64,000 nucleotides of DNA from Gymnopilus junonius (lineage: Eukaryota; Basidiomycota; Agaricomycetes; Agaricales; Galerinaceae): assembly GCA_015501075.1 (NCBI GenBank), contig JADNYJ010000129.1, positions 55,460-119,459 on the forward strand, given 5' to 3'. Within the stretch, counting starts at the first letter, position 1. Each line of letters opens with the position of its first letter. Both the position numbers and the translations under genes were made by a program. Shown piece by piece: positions 36,037 to 48,085 of the stretch. Under the pieces are notes generated by a model, which saw nothing but the letters and a program-made list of their open reading frames with translations, was not told where the DNA came from and did not search any database.

Positions 36037-36234
36037 ATGGTTTCCGCTAACCCACCGCCGTATAAAGCTAAAGGGCGGCCTTCTTTTCCTGACGGCGAAA
36101 TCGAGCGTGTATTATATATATTCAACCTCGGTTCGTTCTCCAGGTTTTTCGGTCCGGGCACCGTGGAAGTACTTGACGGCACGGCGCAACTCCGACTAGT
36201 AGGCCAGCTTGAAAAACCACCCAGCCGACCCTAA
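36037..36234 (+). pseudogene. PPxY-family miniature: head and tail only
   Basis: The frame starts MVSANPPPYKAKGRPSFP, resembling the head of loci A, C and D (MVSKQN..DPPPY). It ends GTAQLRLVGQLEKPPSRP, matching their last exon (GTLSLRLVGRLEKPPS). About 200 central residues are missing, leaving a 65-residue open frame. The sequence after its stop still matches the downstream flank of locus C (GGAATGCGCTTTAGC at about 36413). It is thus a collapsed copy of the type-1 gene that has stayed open. Expression unknown. Confidence 0.6.
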
Positions 36235-36545
36235 TTGTGTAACTGTTTTGACAACTTGCGGTTTGCTGCTGAACCTTAAATATATGGGTTCTCTGGCTTT
36301 TTCGCATATGCAACCTAAAACCGTTCTAAATTATTAAACCCTTGTCAGAAGTCAGACTGACATGCACTGCATTGTGAAATACTTTGATGCGCGAATGCTG
36401 TCTGCTGCTGCGGAATGCGCTTTAGCCAGAGCCACATACATAGGTCTTGAGGCAGTGCAATGACAATGTGATACTAATCTGTCTATTTCACCTTCAGTCA
36501 AGTATGTGGCCCACTGAGCACTCTTGTTATCTTTGACTTTCAGCA

Positions 36546-37964
36546 ATGGGTGTCAAGCAGGATTCATTTGACCCACCATCCTATGATGAACTCGTCTCTC
36601 CAGGAAGAGGTCAAGGCCCCGAAGCATCTGCCAATTCCATACCTGGCTCATCTTCCTCATCCTCTGCGCATTTCAAAGTGTTGCCATCTCCACCGTTATC
36701 TGCTGGCTCCGTAGTTTCTTCCTCTTCATCCTCGTGGACATCTTGGATACCGTGGAACAGAACACAGAAGGAGGTAAATGAAAACGTTCGCACTCTAGTC
36801 CGCCAGATCGTAATAAACATCCCAAACGCGAATGAGAGGAGTGGGGGCACAGCATCTGATGCCGCAGAGGGGATTCTGTGCAGCTGCGCGGACGTGTGCG
36901 CTAAACACTCCTTGTCATTGGCTTCAATACTGCACGAGCGGTACATAGAAGGGCATTCGCCGCTTTATTGGGCCATCATCAAGCAAACCCCTACGAGGTC
37001 TGGCAGAAGGTTCAGCGGAGTTAAAGAGACCCCAGACGTCTTGGGCCCCATCCTTTCCTTCTCTCTTCCTATAACGCGACAAAGCACAATCTCCGAACTC
37101 CGCCTCGCATGTCTCTCCATGTCCAATCAAAGTGCTTTCCAGCTCCTTCGTCTAGCTGTACCAAAGTTTTCATCCCTGTCAGGTACCGATAGGATACTTC
37201 TCGGCCCTTCTCAAATCCTAGAGTCCGATGTGGATGTCACACTAGGAAGTGAAAGTGAAGGAGGTGCATTTGCGGTCGATATGAGGTTTCCACAGTTCCA
37301 TAAGAGACTGATGGTGAATAGGGAAATTGGAGTCGAATTTGTTGCTCGCAGTAAGTGAAATCCTGGCTTTATAATAAATTAATGAGTGTTGAACCCACTA
37401 TATTTTTTTGGCTCTCCCAGACCGGATATGGCGGTTTTCTTTAATGTTCATGAAAGAAAACTGGAGCAGTGGGCCTAGTGAGGGCACTTGGAGCTCTACC
37501 CTCTCTTTACAAGACTCAAGTCCCCCGACGTGGTTTAATGGCCGCTTGATTCTAATTGACCCTCACGGTGGAGTCGCTTCGCAGACATCAACTTCACAGT
37601 CAGAAGGCGAGTTAGAAATTTAGTTATATTTTTTGCCTGATTGAACCGCCGACTGAGTTATCTTTGAAACAAGGTTCTTCCGGAGTCCATTTAGTACGCA
37701 TGAGGTCTTTCAAGGAATATCGTCTAGAGTCGGAAGCTTCTTCGTATCAGCACCAGCATCGCATTGGTGTTTCCTTAGAGAATGAGGCAGCATTTTCTAG
37801 TCTCCAGTATGCGTAAGTTGTGCTGAGGATCTTTCTCAAGATGCTTCTAATGAGTTTGCAGCGAAAGTTCTTATATTTCTGAAGATGAGGTACTATGCCT
37901 ACGACTTGAAGCCCGGCTTACAAAACCATCCAATGGAGAAAATGACGAGTGTACAATTTGCTGA
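36546..37964 (+). CDS. PPxY-family protein B (type 2), intact
   Basis: Function unknown. Four exons are supported in phase: 36546-37350, 37421-37606, 37674-37812 and 37862-37964. The protein begins MGVKQDSFDPPSYDELVSPG, with a PPSY motif that could bind WW domains (for example Rsp5-type ubiquitin ligases), then a Ser-rich stretch and SWIPWNRTQKEVNENVRTLV. The conserved core reads EGILCSCADVCAKHSLSLAS, ILHERYIEGHSPLYWAIIKQ, ISELRLACLSMSNQSAFQLL and GGAFAVDMRFPQFHKRL. Exon 2 gives RIWRFSLMFMKENWSSG and exon 4 ESSYISEDEVLCLRLEARLT. Intron 2 has a GC donor (AAG|GCGAGT), where paralogues have GT. The GHSPLYWAI segment recalls an ankyrin-like turn but no repeat domain is evident. Confidence 0.75.
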
Positions 37965-38845
37965 TCTTTGGCTTTCTATTGACAGTAAGAGTTGTGTTAA
38001 TCCAACTAATTTTCTGAAAGATGTATTACATCATGTTGTAACATATTCAACTTATATTGTTGATGATTTCCCTTTTATCAGGAAGCCAAGTTAATCTGTC
38101 GTTAAGCGGGGTAAGAGATACTTGGTCTTGATTGCACTACCGGGCTGCTATAATAGTCTAAACGGCTTTAATTGGGCCCTACGTAAAGTTCGAAGTACAA
38201 AAGTTGGACCAACTTGGACGTTCTGTAATTGAAACTCCGGCCGGCATTACCCTTCAAGCTTCAAGCTTCAAGTTCCACTCCTACACTCCTACCCTCATGT
38301 ACATATGACCTGAATCTAGAGACACTCGTAGTCGATTCAAGGGTCTACGTAACAAGTTACTGAACAGATGCGATGTTTCGCTCATCTTTTGCAAGATATG
38401 CCTTGGATCCGCCGATACCTCGCTAGAACTTAGACAGCTGTACGAGACTACAATGTCTGCCACACTGAAGTCATGCCCAGAACTTCTGGTCTTTATCAAA
38501 ACAGAGATTGATCTATCGCCTCCGATGTGTATGATGCCGAATTTACTACCAACACCATACATACTGATCTAGTCAAAATGTAGGCGGATCCTCTTCTTTC
38601 TCTAGCTCCCAATTGAACAGTGTTATAACTTAGTGGCAATAACTTCCGACGGCCCGCCTGCAACCGTCATATATTGACATGCACCCCACCATGCTTCGAA
38701 TTCGAATTTTCAAGTTCTTCTCATATACGCCTGCGTCCACATGTGCCTTGGCCTGATCCCTCGCCGAATTTTTTCCAGGCGCCGTCATCTGCTGATTAGA
38801 ATTGTATTTATGCCAGCCTTACGATGGAAGAATGTACGCAAGAAT
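37965..38845. other. intergenic
   Basis: No gene recognised. A 93-codon minus frame (38281-38562) lacks domain or splice support. A short triple repeat of CTTCAAG occurs at about 38252-38271. The segment includes the alpha-galactosidase promoter. Confidence 0.4.
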
Positions 38846-41093
38846 ATGCTCAAAACGATTTTACTTGTGTTCTCTCTAGTGGGTATTGCACTAGGTCAAG
38901 CTGCGCCTTATGGCCAATGCGGAGGTCAAGGTTGGACTGGTCCCACAACTTGCACTCCTGGGTATCGTGGTTTCTTTTCCTCTTATCCAGTATTTCTGAT
39001 ATGTGTTAGCTGGACTTGCGTATCCTCAAATCCATATTATTCACAATGTACACAAGGCATTTCATCATCGGTACCCACCACTTCGTCATCCACGAGTTCT
39101 CGTAGTACTACAACCACGAGCTCAAGTTCCATATCTACCACGAGCAAACCATCCGGTACTTCATCCACGAGCTCTCCTAGTAGCACTCTTACCGGCATAG
39201 CTGCCACTGCGCCAACACTCACACCTTCGACCGCCACCGGGAAATTACCTGCTTTGGGGTAAGATTCTTTCCCAACCAATCGCTCTTCCGGTCTCTGATT
39301 CTTTACCAGATGGAATTCCTGGAACGCCTATGGCTGCAGTACGATACAGACCTTCCTCGCCGTATAAATTCATGAGTTCAGATGCCTTTCCAGATATCAA
39401 TTCAACGAAGGTCATAGCCGCAGCCAATCAGTTCGTCTCTCTGGGGCTTCAAGCTGCCGGATATCAATACGTAAATATTGACGTGAGTATCCTTGGGTTG
39501 CAATTTTTATCAATCTATTGACGCCTTTTCCAGGATTGCTGGTCCTTGCAGAGCCGCGACGCGACAACAGGACAAATTGTCCCAGACCCAACAAAATTCC
39601 CCAACGGCATCAGCGATGTCGCCACCCAGGTGCACGGTTTGGGCTTAAAGTTTGGTATCTACAGGTTCGTTAAGGTCCTTCAGATATGCCCTACACTGCC
39701 ACTCAAGTTCCTTTACAGTGACGCCGGAACAGCTACTTGCTCAGGTTTCCCTGGTTCCCTAGGACATGAGGCCCTGGATGCTTCGACGTTTAGCTCGTGG
39801 GGAGTCGACTATCTGAAATACGGTATTACATCTCTCCTGTCTTCCCAAGAACTTCTCTTACAAAATTTCTACATAGACAACTGCAATGTTCCGGGCAACT
39901 GGTCAGATTCAGGGGTCTGTAATATACTGAATATTTGGTCTTCATCTACGAAAGGCTAACATAAGCGCTCCAGAATCCTCAAAATAATGACTGGTAGTGA
40001 GTGAAAGCATTTGATCTATGTTTTTCTTCGGCTAACGTGGGTTATCTCCCTCTAGCAACTCCAATTCAGCCATTCGCTATCGCCAAATGACGTGAGTATT
40101 CAGGGCGTTTAGTGCCCTCATTATCTCATTTCCACGTAGAGCTGCTCTGGATGGTGTATCCCATCCAATTCAATTCTCTCTCTGTATCTGGGGCGCTGCC
40201 AATGTTTGGCAATGGGGAGCGCGAGTCGTAAGAATCCGTCTAGATCATAGCCATAGGTTGTTACGTTAAGTTATTGGACTTAGGGACACTCCTGGAGAAT
40301 CGGAAGTGATTCCAGGTATACATCTTGCATGAAGCCTTCGTATTGAAAACTAACCTACCGACTTCAGCGCGAGCTGGTCGTACATCACTAATATCATAAA
40401 TAGTAACATCAACATCTTATCATATGTCAACTTTTACGCTCACAACGACATGGACATGATGGAAATCGGTTCGTGTGCCTTTTGCCCGAGCTTTTACCTA
40501 CTCATCCATTATTGCAGGCAATGGGGCATTAACCATTCAGGAACAGCGGACCCATTTTGCAGCTTGGGTTTTCCTTAAGAGCCCGATTTTACTGCGAGTA
40601 ATTTTTCTCCAAACTTCAGGAGTTAATCTGATAATTTCTTTTCCCAGTGGAACAGATGTGAGTTGCACAATTTCGGCGTCTATGTGATCTCGGGAATAAA
40701 GACTCACAATGGCCATAGCTCAGTGCATTGAATTCAACCCAGCTCGCAATTATCACCAACCCGGAACTGTTGGCTTTCCATCAGGATCCTAATATAGGGA
40801 CCTCAGCCATGCCTTTCACCGCGTTTTCGGGCATGCCATCCACATCTCCCCCGGAATATTACGCTGGACAATCAACGAAAGGAGTACATGTTTTTATCAT
40901 CAATACGTCTAGCAGCACAGCAACAAAACAGTTCACCTTTGTAAATGTTCCTGGACTCGCGACGTCTGGGAACTTTAAAGCACACGACATGTGGGCGGGC
41001 ACTGATCTTTCTGGAACGTATACAGCTGCTTCAACCTTCTCCGTCAGTGTGGCGCCACATGACACTGTCGCGTACTTGATTTCTGCAGCCTAA
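38846..41093 (+). CDS. secreted GH27 alpha-galactosidase with N-terminal CBM1
   Basis: It releases terminal alpha-galactose from galactomannans and galacto-oligosaccharides outside the cell. A signal peptide ([17 protein letters not shown]) is followed by a cellulose-binding CBM1 ([18 protein letters not shown], then [13 protein letters not shown]), split by an intron. A Ser/Thr-rich linker of about 60 residues comes next. The catalytic domain reads [24 protein letters not shown] and [15 protein letters not shown]. The nucleophile Asp is in [13 protein letters not shown], whose Asp codon is itself split by an intron. Further on are [31 protein letters not shown] with the likely acid/base Asp, and [16 protein letters not shown] beta-sandwich C-terminal part ends [13 protein letters not shown]. 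More than ten short introns are present. No damage was found. The N-terminal CBM1 suggests action on plant cell walls. Confidence 0.9.
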
Positions 41094-43151
41094 GTTGGCA
41101 TCTTGTTTTCTTTTCCAGCGGCTTGAAGAAATAAAGACATCGATGCCCGGAACCATAAGCCTTTCGAAAAAATAAAACATCAAAAATTCAAAAATAATAC
41201 CCCTTAAACTCTGCTTTGCTATAGGATAACCCAGCATCCCCGACTCGTAGTCACGTAGTAAAGAGAGAGGGTTTTGTCGAGCTCGAACGTCTTCATCCCT
41301 GTCAACTTCGTTCAGCTATCGTCCCACGGTCACGTTGTCCCAAACTCACAGGCCGCGATGAGTCAACCGAAGGTTGGCAACGAGTGGCCTGCAAAATCAC
41401 TGACACTAATGGCAGCTACTATAGAAATTAACGTGGCCAATAGCATGGGTTCCACAATATAAGCGAGTCGGACACTGGCGCACTGCGCCGCTACTGGATT
41501 ACCCAGCAGTGTCCGTGCGCGGTCTATAAATAGCACAAATAACCATTTGTGGAGTGGCTCCTCCTTTTGGCATTCATTCCCGGAAATACTTCCGTTCTCA
41601 GTCACCTGCAGTGACGTCAAAAATTCTGGAGGTCTCTTTTTGCTTTCTGTCGACAGATACATATCTCATCACCGTCATCCCGCACACACTTCGCGTATGA
41701 ACCATCACGATAACTATGTTTCGAACAGCCGCCCATAGAAAAATCTTTCGATCTCGACCATTCTTAGGCGCAAGTCGTCAGACTCACAACATGTGTAGAG
41801 TTGGCTTGCCTGAGACAAAGCCCCTGAGCAACAGTGATTTGGTAGAATGGCCAAAGGCAACATCAGGAGATCACTGCACGTTGGGGACAGACGCAAGCGA
41901 ATACAGCTGGGTCGATATTAACCCTTCCAGTGTGACGCAACCCTATGAGCATCCAAGGGAGAGCGGCAAGCAATTACGATACGGATGCGTTAGGGATTAT
42001 CATCCCGACGATTCATTGGAGGCATTACTTGGTATAACCATCACGGTAGAAGTTGAACAGGGGAAAAATGGCCTCCAGAAGCATTAATCCAGGTCGGGTC
42101 GAATACAAAGTCGGTCTTCAAGTGTGTTCATATCTTCTTTTATATCCCCGATGTATTTGCTCACCATTCCTCAGCTTTCATCATCTATTTAATCGATCCC
42201 ACCACTTGTTACCTTCCAATTTTCCTATATCTCACTTTCCGAATCCCGCGGCTACGTTACTTCGCTATAATCCTCATCTGTCCTTATGACCTGATATGCA
42301 TGACTGATATGCATGACTGTCATGAATCCAGTTGGACCAAAGTAACTGAAGTCGAAGTCGTAAATAGATTGCTTTTCCGTTTGAACATGTACCATTCACA
42401 TCAGGCCCGATCTTACATACAAGAATCTACGAAGGTTCATATCGATAATTTATCAAGCTCAACAATTCAGAAGCGGCTCCAGCTTATGCCAGTTTTCAGT
42501 TCTGTGTCGCTGATGCTCGAACTTGTTGACTGGTCGAATCCAAGTGCTCCCAGTGAGATGCCGTGAAATAAGATCGTGTGTCAAGGTCTAATCCAAGGTG
42601 AAGGATGAGGTCCATACGAATGAACTTGTAGCATAAGATGAGAGAAAACCTCATGTCAATATTTACACCAATTCAACAAGTTGAAACGTACGAAGGCTGT
42701 AAAGTCTACTTGCCAGCCCGTCCCAAAAAAAACAAGAATCGATCATTATTGCAGCTTACAACCGTATCACTTGACAGTTGGTTGATCTCTTTGAATGAGA
42801 GGTTGCCTTCGACAACTGTATTGTTCTCATTAAGCAGCAGTCGGAAGATGGGAAGAATTACGCACTGAAATTTGCGAATTGAATACGCCCGTCCCACTGA
42901 TTATGGTAGCCTGCCACTCAATAGATTTGGCAGTGATCGTGACATATCCACATTAGTTCTTCGTTATGGTGGAGGTAGCATGTCCGATATTCAAGTCAGT
43001 CCAGGAACCATTCTGGGAGAAGTTGTGCATGTTCGTCTGAGTGACAACATTGTGCTGCGATGGATTTATGAGTTGAATTATATGCCGCATATCTGAGAAC
43101 CACGTACGGCGTCATGGGAGAGGAACTAATAGAAGTGAAGACCTGGGCATA
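41094..43151. other. gene-poor region, no confident gene
   Basis: Open frames at 41716-42087 (123 codons, CRVGLPETKPLSNSDLVEWP), 42300-42566 and 42872-43096 (DYGSLPLNRFGSDRDISTLV) have no recognisable domain and no linking splice sites that I could establish. They may be parts of an unknown gene or remnants. A 13-base tandem repeat (GATATGCATGACT) lies at about 42292-42318. Confidence 0.35.
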
Positions 43152-43873
43152 TTAAACGCCGTTCTTGTAAAATTTTACAAAGCAATCCTTCAGATCGGCA
43201 GGATTTTTTTCTCGAGTGACAGTATACGAGCTGGAGTTCGAACTCTTAGATAATACCAGGTCTTGATGATTGTTATAGAGCAGAAATCCCTCGGGGTCTT
43301 CGACCAAGATTAGTTCAAGGACATACGAATTGAAGCAATGCTCACCTCTTCCGAATGGTGGTCCTGAAGGTACAAGTTCAACGGCGACGAGGAAAAATGA
43401 TGAATGAGCCTTCGTCAGTGATTGGAGGCCAGTGGGGTCAATAAGCCGAAAAACGCACTTGGGGGTATCTCGACCACACCGAGATAGATGTTGTCAGTGA
43501 ATTCCAGCCCGATGGTGTCGACTTCAACACGGAGGGCTCCTACGAGTGCTGTCTCTGCTTCGAAACAAAAGCGCTTCCGCAAATTTCATTTCGGTACATC
43601 GCCTTTTCAGATCGTCAAATAAGTCAGCCATTTGTCCAAAGAACAGCAAGCGCAAAACGTTACGAAGGGTGGATGCTCCCAACAATGAACGCAGGACGCA
43701 GGACCATCCGTGAACACCATGGCAATCGACGGTGCTTCAATTCGGATTGTAGGACTTGCCAAACCCTTCTGGAAGAACAATCCGTCGGCATATTTTATTC
43801 TAGTAAAAGTTCCTTGGTTTCGGGTTCCCTGAAATATGTCACCCATTTTACGACTGAGATGAGGAGTGGGCAA
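43152..43873 (-). CDS. unrecognised protein or remnant
   Basis: Coherent protein-like exons occur on the minus strand. They are MGDIFQGTRNQGTFTRIKYA; ETALVGALRVEVDTIGLEFT with DNIYLGVVEIPP; and a last exon FNSYVLELILVEDPEGFLLY running through NPADLKDCFVKFYKNGV to a stop at 43152-43154. Plausible introns exist between the second and third pieces (donor GTGCGT, acceptor CTTCAG). The join between the first two needs a frame change near 43590. No family recognised. Either a small real gene with one indel or a decaying one. Confidence 0.4.
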
Positions 43874-44189
43874 GTTGGCAAGGACAAGGCACTGATGACC
43901 TGTGAGTCGAGGCTAGAATACTTAGAGCTTAAACCCTGTAATCAATTTTCCACGTTTACTTAGTCCAGAGCTAGATCTGAAAGATAAGAAAGTGGCACGA
44001 TTCTATTAAGAAAATACACCTTTCAGGGTATAGAGAAAGGGGGGTCTGAACTAAAAGTAATTCGACTTACACCGCGGTGGTTTCGGTACTAGTACAGCGG
44101 CTCCAGTTCCGAGTAGTTGCCTCGTTTAGACAGCTACCAGTCATTCTAAAATTGTAATGAATAGATGACAAGTGCAAGTGGGAATCGAT

Positions 44190-44308
44190 TAGAGGTTATC
44201 TGCAAGTTGGATTATTCCTAAGGAATTCCCATATAAGTCGAAGCCCCACCGCCCCAAGCCAATCAGAAGACGCAGAATCCTCTGGTCAAACCTTGCAGAT
44301 AACCTCTA
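44190..44308. mobile_element. 119 bp hairpin MITE with TA ends
   Basis: Exact 17-base inverted copies lie at 44190-44206 and 44292-44308 (TAGAGGTTATCTGCAAG and its reverse complement). Both are bounded by TA, which may be the target duplication. The 85-base interior has no coding capacity. Such very small foldback elements are usually non-autonomous derivatives of Tc1/mariner-like transposons. Confidence 0.55.
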
Positions 44309-45440
44309 TTGAGGGAGGATTGAGGAACCTGTCGGTTCCGACGACAGAGAAAGAGACAAGGAACAGCTTTGAGCGCTCAGCCTGAGAACATCGGAAGATT
44401 TCCGTGTCACACATCCATAATGCAGTCACGTTTTTCCCGTCAACTGGCATAAACTTAGCCGGGCGGTTTTCTACCTTTTTCTGCGCTGTCCAGATCTATC
44501 ACATCGCTCCCATGCTTCCAACGGCAGAAGATGTTCTCGTTATCGGCCCACCTCATGTTCAAAAATGACTCTTTAGGATAAATAGAAGGTTGTCCAGTGA
44601 AACGAAACATCCATAAAAATGTCTCTCGATACTACGGTCAAGTATCTCATCAAACATTCGGAAACCTCTATCCAACGTCGAATGGTTCGAGCATGAATAC
44701 CAGGGCGTTGACTCAGTCTGAGAAAGGTAATTCCACGTATCGGGTGAGCATGACAGCTCTAACACGGAATCCGCTCTGACGCTCTAAGAAAGTGGAACTT
44801 AACTTCTGTTGGAGTTGAAGGTTACCTGATGAAAAACGTCGCCCTATCAAAAACTTTTGGTCACTGGAACATCCTCTAGCAATGCAATCCCAGCGGTTCT
44901 TGCAGCCGACTCCTTAGCAAATGAACGCTTGAAGTGGAAAATATCAGAAGAAGAAATCGATAAAACCGTTCAGTGAGTACTGACCCCTCTTTCGTCTGGA
45001 TGATAATTGATTTGACCCCCAGATTAACTTTGTAAGCACAGGCGTCTGGATATCTGAACCAGCTTTGTGAGACGAAAGATTACACGAATTTTGCACCCAT
45101 GTGGCGTGCGCATGTAACATATACATAGAGGTCTTTTTGCTGAACGTTTTTCCGAGTGCTGATACAAACCTGAATGTGGTGCATAGTTAGCGTCGTGCAT
45201 TAGCAACTCAGTCAGCCAGAGAGCTAAAATATGCGCAACTGATTCGGAAGATGTTTGACTCTATTGCATGAATATGGCCATCGATTATCCAGGATCGATT
45301 AGGCAGTATTTATAACCAACATCGTTAACTCCACTGTACCTTCCTGAAATTGTACAACTTCCTTCAGGCAAGTGAACGTCTACAAGATTTCCTCTGTTTG
45401 AAGCACGACGGGTACATCATCCACAGTTTCTGGGTAGCCA
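44309..45440. other. intergenic
   Basis: Only short open frames under 70 codons in conflicting orientations. No recognisable gene. Confidence 0.4.
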
Positions 45441-46321
45441 ATGTCCAATGAGCTTTCGGGGAAATCAGAAACGCGCCATCTCGATCCGGGAATGTACTAC
45501 GTTGCCAATAATCAGAACCTGGACATGGCTCTTGATCTTTCAGGATACGACTTTGCTACGATAATCGGTACGTTCTAACACAAGTTCTACAATGATAGGG
45601 ATAATCTCATTTCGTGAAGCTTACAAAAAGCATGGTGGAGACAATCAACAGGTGATTTATTTTTTCACCTAATTCGTGAACGATCCATGCTAACCTTGAT
45701 ACCGCTATTTTCAGTGGGAATTTTCAAAACTGGGCGCAGGTTACTCCATCCAAAGCAAGCACAATGGATCATTCATTACTTTAAAACATGACCTGGCAGA
45801 AATGGCGGACTGATCGCTGCACCCTACCCAGTGAGCTGGGAGTTGGAGCCCGATGCTCGAGCCCGATCTTTGGAGGTGATGAACCCTTCATATATTTTAT
45901 CATATAAGCTCATTGCAAATGATCCGTAGGATTCGATGGCCAAGAAGTTCTATGTTTTTAATCAGCCTGATGCTAAGGGCCACATCGTAAGCGTTTAAGC
46001 TTCACGCGCACGTTCCTACATAATCCCACCTTGAATCGATTTCAGATACAGCTAAATAGTAGTCACCCATTCAAACCGACCAGCCTATGGCGACTTATTC
46101 CTGTCGAACCCGAGAAAAAGGCATCAGCTTCAGATGTCCTAGAATTCACCACTAGTGCACCAAAGGAGCTGAAAGTCGAGCCCCCCGTTATAACAACTGC
46201 CGATACAATTGTCGATGTTGAAGGACTGAAGTTGGGTGGCAATGGCGAAATGTCCATTACAACTACAACAACCACGGTAACTACAAGTGTCACGAAGATA
46301 AAAAGGCTAGGGATTCCTTGA
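45441..46321 (+). CDS. ricin-B-type beta-trefoil lectin (lectin 2), one frame break
   Basis: It begins MSNELSGKSETRHLDPGMYY and VANNQNLDMALDLSGYDFAT. Spliced exons then give KHGGDNQQWEFSKLGAGYSI with QSKHNGSFITLKHD, and after a frame change GLIAAPYPVSWELEPDARAR, KKFYVFNQPDAKGHI and HPFKPTSLWRLIPVEP. The QxW-like QQWEFS and the repeated trefoil strands place it with carbohydrate-binding ricin-B lectins of mushrooms. A Thr/Val-rich C-terminal extension (STTTTTTVTTSVTKIKRLGI-like) goes beyond the trefoil. The frame break lies near 45797, in a CC pair, and is consistent with one missing base. It faces lectin 3 tail to tail. Confidence 0.6.
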
Positions 46322-46620
46322 AGGATGAGTATTTATGTGCTTCTTACTGTAACCAAAATCCAATCCGTCTTTTTATATACGATAATAATGAAACTACTTC
46401 AACAACAGTCGAAAAAAAAGCGAGGAAAACCCAACTACACACTGGAATACAACAAGAGAAAATAACTGGCAGTTACAAAATAGATGAGAGGGACGAGGGC
46501 GGACCATTGCGAAGTTCGCTAGGGGTCTTCATGGTCAATGATTCGGATCACCGTGGACTCCACTCTTCGTTCTTCCTTACACTGAAAACAACAGTGATCA
46601 AGATCATAAGAATTTGCTAG

Positions 46621-47260
46621 TTACATAAATCCCGCACCTTTAGTGAAATTCCAGGTCTGATGAAGACCGTTCCACGTCCACCATAGCGTAATGGGATTCC
46701 CGGGAGTGGCGAGTCCATGTCCCCAGAGGTCGAGGTTCTCGTGTGTGGCGGGGACAAAGATCCTAGAAATATGAAGAGCGTCAGCAAGGAGTTGGTCATC
46801 TCCTTCAAAGTCAAGCTAGCCAGATACCTGAATGTATTAGAATCATTTTCATCGGGCCAGATATCCCAGCCAAAAGGAACGTCCGAGGCAGTAATGTTGC
46901 TCCCATCAGCAGTACCGACAGCCGTAAGGAATTTGCCTGTGTAGATGTTTTGGAATGTCCAGCGTTGCCCGGTCCAGTTCATTGCCCACTTCGAGGGAGG
47001 AGAACAGATTGGCTTCTATAGCCCAGACTATGGAAGAAGCAAACGACTTACGTGCTGATTCGCTGAGCCACCGTCGCCGTTCACAGGCCATCCGAGAACT
47101 GTGAATCATAGTCAGCAAGTTGGAGGGAGCGACGAGAAAAGAAGTGGAAGAGAGAAAATCACTTACCTGTAGTATTATCCCCAGCAGAGAGATCCATAGC
47201 TGTGCCAGCCTTGACATTGGTAATGAGGTACGTGGATCCAGAGTTTACGTTGGAAGTCAT
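46621..47260 (-). CDS. ricin-B-type beta-trefoil lectin (lectin 3), intact
   Basis: This is a single-domain lectin of about 145 residues with no signal peptide, so probably cytosolic or unconventionally released. It starts MTSNVNSGSTYLITNVKAGT at 47260. In-phase exons give AMDLSAGDNTTVLGWPVNGD, GQRWTFQNIYTGKFLTAVGT, FGWDIWPDENDSNTFRIFVP and ENLDLWGHGLATPGNPITLW, ending NGLHQTWNFTKGAGFM. The three trefoil repeats with W-x-F/N-x strands (RWTFQN, LHQTWNF) are visible. Four exons with normal GT..AG introns and no damage. Such mushroom lectins bind galactose or GalNAc-type sugars and often act against nematodes or insects; the specificity here is unknown. Confidence 0.8.
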
Positions 47261-48085
47261 ATTGGGTTGTGGGGACAGCAGAGAAGGGGATCGAAAAGAA
47301 GGGGGGAAATGAACGAGGCAGAATTTCTAAAGGGGGCTTTATACTGTGGAAAAAGGGATTTACATCATCCTATAGTGAATCTGGGCTCAAAAGCAGTCAA
47401 TGGAAGCGCCACTGGGCTTCTGATCGGGAGGATGTAGGCAGGCTGTCATCGACTATTGATTGTGCATGCGCGGACATAGCGATATCGATAAAACGTTGGA
47501 ACGAGCATGTGAGGAGAGCAAAATTTATCCTGTTTGCGTCATGGATCGACATCCTGGATGTTCCTTTAATTTGAAATCAAATTAAAAGCCGCAAAACATT
47601 CACCTGGTCTCGTCGAGAAAGGGGCCTGGTGCAGACAAGAGGCTCCACAGTATCTGTAGAAGGAGGAACAACCAAGACTACTACATTTGCGGTTATCCCA
47701 GTGTGTACCGTCTTCTGAATTCCTCAAGCTAGAGTCAAAAAAATCCTGCAGTAATTCGGTTCGAGGAAAGTGGCTGTACCCTCGTGCCCAGCGAGGAACA
47801 TATCAATGACAGGATGAAGTTACTTAAAGCTGCAGCACGCGATAAAGGGGAGGCTAGACATTGTTCGGGTTCGATGATGGCCAATGAAGGGAAAGGAATG
47901 GTTGGATCCATGACGGGAAAGGCTTAAAATTTGTAGCTTGTTCTATTTTTAGCTAACTCTTGTGCTGTAAGTACAGAAAAACGCATAGCTGAGCCCAACG
48001 ACCCAAGCGACCTGGAATTGGCGCATTAATTGTATATGTATACAGGAACAGTGGGTATCTGAACCCTTTATTGGTCAATGGACCT
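47261..48085. other. intergenic
   Basis: A Gly/Lys/Arg-rich frame at 47269-47574 and its overlaps have no support. The stretch holds the lectin 3 promoter and the 3' flank of the methyltransferase gene. Confidence 0.4.

Noticed and set aside
38741..38845. Upstream extension of the alpha-galactosidase frame from 38741
   Set aside because: The start at 38846 places a clean signal peptide directly before the CBM1; the extension would bury it.
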